From Schistocephalus solidus (Eukaryota > Platyhelminthes > Cestoda > Diphyllobothriidea > Diphyllobothriidae): DNA of 64,000 nt. Positions 62,501 through 64,000 of the stretch are shown here, in pieces (position 1 is the first letter of the stretch; each line of letters starts with the position of its first letter). The position numbers and the translations under genes were made by a program. The notes below the pieces were generated by a model. The model saw only the letters and a program-made list of their open reading frames with translations, searched no databases and was not told the origin of the DNA. The stretch is from NCBI GenBank assembly GCA_017591395.1, contig WEDG01000693.1:1-64000 (forward strand), read 5' to 3'.

Positions 62501-64000
62501 TAACCGAACCCCTAAGTGGTGCCCCACTCGAGGCTCGAACTGCACTTGAGCTTGCGTATGACTGGCCAATGACAACTAATGAGTCAGAAATGGCGATTCC
62601 AGTCTCCCTTATATTTTTCGACATTGCTAATCTGCATCTACTACTACAAACCGCTGTGCGGCTGCTAGCGGGATGAGTAAGTTCCGTATACGGTCGGTGA
62701 GCATTCGTGAACGACTGGAACGAATTTCAAATCAACAGACCTGTAATCAGTGGCGGCCAACCTCGCAATAGAACGTCAGGTAGGGTTGACTGGATGATTG
62801 GTCACGCCATGTCATGACGTAAAGAATGCTCAATTTAGTGCAGGGGTAGGTGTCCACAGAAAAGCACGCCACCTTCACCAAGCTGCTAGCCGGGTTTATC
62901 ATGAATCAACCATTTTATGTGGGACTAGCAAAGGGCTATGTTTCCTGCACACCTGTTGGACTTGGCTGTTGACCGATGGTGCCTGAGGAGAGAGGGCAGA
63001 GGCGATGTTTGCGTCCGAACACAGCAGCAAAGTCCACCCAGACTACCGCCCAGCGCAGGCAGACAGGAATAAAGATGGTCGCCAACAGCATTTCAAGCCA
63101 AGTAAACGCGGGCGAGACTAGATCTGCCAAGCATCGGTCCAGCTGTGAGCCGCACAGCACGTTCACAGGTGACGGACAGTTCGACAGTCTTCAGGAAACG
63201 TTAAAGACAGAATAAACAGGCGCCTTATTCTGGTGAGATGGCGGTCTCGGTCCGGGCAGTGGTACTGGTTCAGGACATCGTCGGACTACGACGGTCGAAC
63301 TATCGTGTGTGTGTGTGTGTGCCCCCTAAATGGGCCACGTGGTAGATGCGTTGGACCAACACGGGGGCCACATCAGGGCACGGCCGGCGTTATTCGGGTT
63401 GCGCTCTGCTAACAAATGCCGAACATGGAAGGTGTGGTGGCACGCCTAGGGGCGGCTAGGACTTAGGGAGACTCAGCCGCGCCAGCCACCTGCGTCCTCT
63501 CCCGCCTCCAGTCTTCTTGACTCTGCCTTGATACCGGGCTCAGGTGGGGGAGGAGGAGAGAGTGCGGTAGATGCAGCGAAAGTCTACTATCACTTAAGAC
63601 TAATTCACGCGCAAGTCACCGTCCCTGCACCACCCTTCTATGGAGCATACGGTGGACATCGTCGGACTACGACGGTCGAACTATCGTGTGTGGCTCGCGT
63701 ATATGATGTTTAGCTTTGTAAGCTTCAGCTTCCGACCACGCTTCCGGTCACCCTGATCATATCTTGCCCAAACAATCATTTGAGCTAGGTAGGAGATTGT
63801 TGAACTCAAGCGGGGGTACGCTGGTTAAACAGGACAGGCAAGATTAAGTAAGGAAGGACAAGAAAGCGGTTATTTTTACAGTAACTATATAAATTGAATT
63901 AAAAACTTACACCTGACAACAAAGAGAGCTGGCGATCACAGGGAGACAGTGAACTAGACCATCTATCCGCCACCAGCGCACATGCTTCAGCGGATTTCCG
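56545..64000 (-). CDS. SLC38A10-like amino-acid transporter, 5' end outside window, one exon frameshifted
   Basis: A multipass permease of the SLC38/AAAP family (amino-acid/proton or sodium cotransport at a membrane). Exons in transcript order: >64000-63913, 62205-62107, 61343-61139, 57643-57526, 57041-56545. Key stretches: RWWRIDGLVHCLPVIASSLC, then VHVIYNSLQEQTHGNMRKAL, GLFGYLAFIE, GNMLTMYPENFVSALVRIGF, ASFPLMLFPLRSALNSLLFE, RRFRLMTLLVILLSIVV, VEVILSYTGSLAGAIICYIL. Order and spacing match SLC38A10 (RxxPI..ACQ, YDSL, GNVLMHFP, IRVGF, GFPMMILPCRQAL, NVETILG). The last exon ends in an unconserved tail after one more hydrophobic helix; the long cytosolic tail of vertebrate SLC38A10 is not seen. 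The exon at 61343-61139 needs one base skipped near 61208-61220. Exons 1-3 are secure as family members; the 4/5 junction and the end are less certain. Confidence 0.82.
57526..57643 (-). CDS. SLC38A10-like exon 4 of those visible
   Basis: The acceptor (GATCTTACGCAG) precedes ATTGCC, in phase with the previous GAG. The translation runs IAGDLGPINSVKEVPVRRFR and then a hydrophobic helix, LMTLLVILLSIVVSQ. The donor AAAG/GTAAGT leaves phase 1, matching the two bases that begin the next exon. An upstream AG 30 bases earlier is in the same frame and is an alternative acceptor. RRFRLMT aligns with the RFKALT motif before a late helix of SLC38A10. Confidence 0.7.
57985..58140 (-). repeat. R3 repeat, copy 3 (inverted)
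   Basis: The reverse complement of the central R3 part: AATTATAGGTGTTAATTAAG, AGGAAATATAAAAATAATTG, CGAACTACCTAATCAAAATA. It lies in the long transporter intron. A short S1-like piece follows at 58160-58215. Confidence 0.85.
58216..60355 (-). other. transporter intron interior, nothing recognised
   Basis: Part of the 3.5-kb intron 57644-61138. Apart from the R3, S1 and R1 pieces listed, I see no feature in it. Confidence 0.5.
60356..60660 (+). repeat. R1 repeat with internal deletions
   Basis: It starts GACAGTTCGACCGTTGTAAT and has TTGCGCTGCAGCTACCACAC, GAGCAGGTGGCTGGCGCGGC and CAAGGCCTGCCGCGCCCTAA. It lies in the long transporter intron. Confidence 0.85.
61139..61343 (-). CDS. SLC38A10-like exon with apparent +1 frameshift
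   Basis: The acceptor CACATAG precedes GCTGGACTC, and the donor is GAG/GTAAGT. The first part reads AGLFGYLAFIE through SALVRIGFPL. The reading frame then shifts by one extra base, after which TVTASFPLMLFPLRSALNS follows without a stop to the donor. Both halves are conserved family sequence and abut each other, so this is one exon with an indel rather than two exons. The donor and acceptor phases fit the neighbouring exons once the shift is allowed for. Confidence 0.85.
61545..61660. repeat. S1 3'-end inverted pair, degenerate
   Basis: AAAGGGAGACTGGAATGACA and, downstream, the opposite GGCCATTCCAGTCTCCTTTG flank a shortened centre. It is the same head-to-head layout as at 20.8 kb but older. 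Confidence 0.75.
61661..62106 (-). other. transporter intron, nothing recognised
   Basis: I found no exon-like or repeat sequence in this part of intron 61344-62106. Confidence 0.5.
62440..62715. repeat. S1 inverted pair, degenerate
   Basis: GACAGTGGAGACTGGAATGA with TTAGCCGTCATCAGCCAGTC is followed by the opposing GTATGACTGGCCAATGACAA and GATTCCAGTCTCCCTTATAT. It lies in the transporter intron between 62206 and 63912. Confidence 0.8.
63265..63300 (-). repeat. R1 3' end fragment
   Basis: GACATCGTCGGACTACGACG then GTCGAACTATCG, the R1 end on this strand. It is followed by a GT run and then the start of a full copy. Confidence 0.8.
63305..63321. repeat. short (GT)n run between R1 copies
   Basis: A GT dinucleotide run joins the end of one R1 copy to the start of the next. 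Confidence 0.85.
63322..63685 (-). repeat. R1 repeat, full length
   Basis: It runs from GCCCCCTAAATGGGCCACGT to GACGGTCGAACTATCG. Near its start is GTGGTAGATGCGTTGG, in which TGGTAGATGCG fits the pol III A-box consensus. A weak B-box-like GGTTGCGCTC lies about 65 bases downstream of it. Confidence 0.92.

Noticed and set aside
62936..63166. Minus-strand frame with a hydrophobic stretch that looked like a transporter helix (LEMLLATIFIPVCLRWAVVW)
   Set aside because: It lies between two transporter exons whose sequence is already continuous in the family alignment (LPVIASSLCCQ to VHVIYNSLQ), so it is intronic.

Overview
This window is nuclear DNA of a multicellular eukaryote. Its genes are split by GT-AG introns and there are no bacterial-style operons. 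A flatworm is the best fit. Two housekeeping genes have introns of only 32-48 bp at their 5' ends and kilobase introns further 3', a pattern described for schistosome genes. One non-LTR retrotransposon ends in a zinc-finger-like tail of a kind I associate with diphyllobothriid tapeworm genomes. A tapeworm is therefore my first guess and a fluke the alternative; this placement is inference.

Three genes can be supported. (1) CDC5L, plus strand, about 14999-30038, 14 proposed exons and 926 aa: the Myb-domain core protein of the PRP19/NTC spliceosome complex. (2) THOC3, plus strand, 42981-53036, 6 exons and 336 aa: the WD40 subunit of the THO/TREX mRNA export complex. (3) An SLC38A10-like amino-acid transporter, minus strand, 56545 to beyond 64000; five exons are visible, the 5' end lies outside the window, and one exon carries an apparent +1 frameshift. 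CDC5L and THOC3 both act in mRNA processing and share a strand, but they are 13 kb apart and nothing suggests co-regulation.

The rest is mostly decayed transposon sequence. 4.7-14.0 kb is a LINE graveyard upstream of CDC5L: an ORF1-plus-endonuclease element lacking its reverse transcriptase, a reverse-transcriptase fragment, and several 3' ends. 37.05-39.97 kb (minus) holds a frameshifted endonuclease/reverse-transcriptase element. 40.05-42.84 kb (plus) holds a CR1-like LINE broken by a SINE.

Two short non-autonomous families dominate. S1 is tRNA-derived, with a consensus A box, a consensus B box and a (TA)n tail. It forms a striking array of roughly 305-bp units, about eight in one orientation followed by flipped copies, filling THOC3 intron 3 (45.1-49.1 kb). 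R1 is about 350 bp and occurs in about 14 copies, some inverted and some head to tail. Two lesser families, R3 and R4, have two or three copies each.

The closest thing here to an undescribed system is S1. It combines a tRNA promoter, a perfect hairpin after the B box, complementary 11-base ends, a hammerhead-like core (CTGATGA, short stem, GAAA) and tandem organisation. Together these resemble, but do not prove, a self-cleaving, tandemly amplified retroelement.
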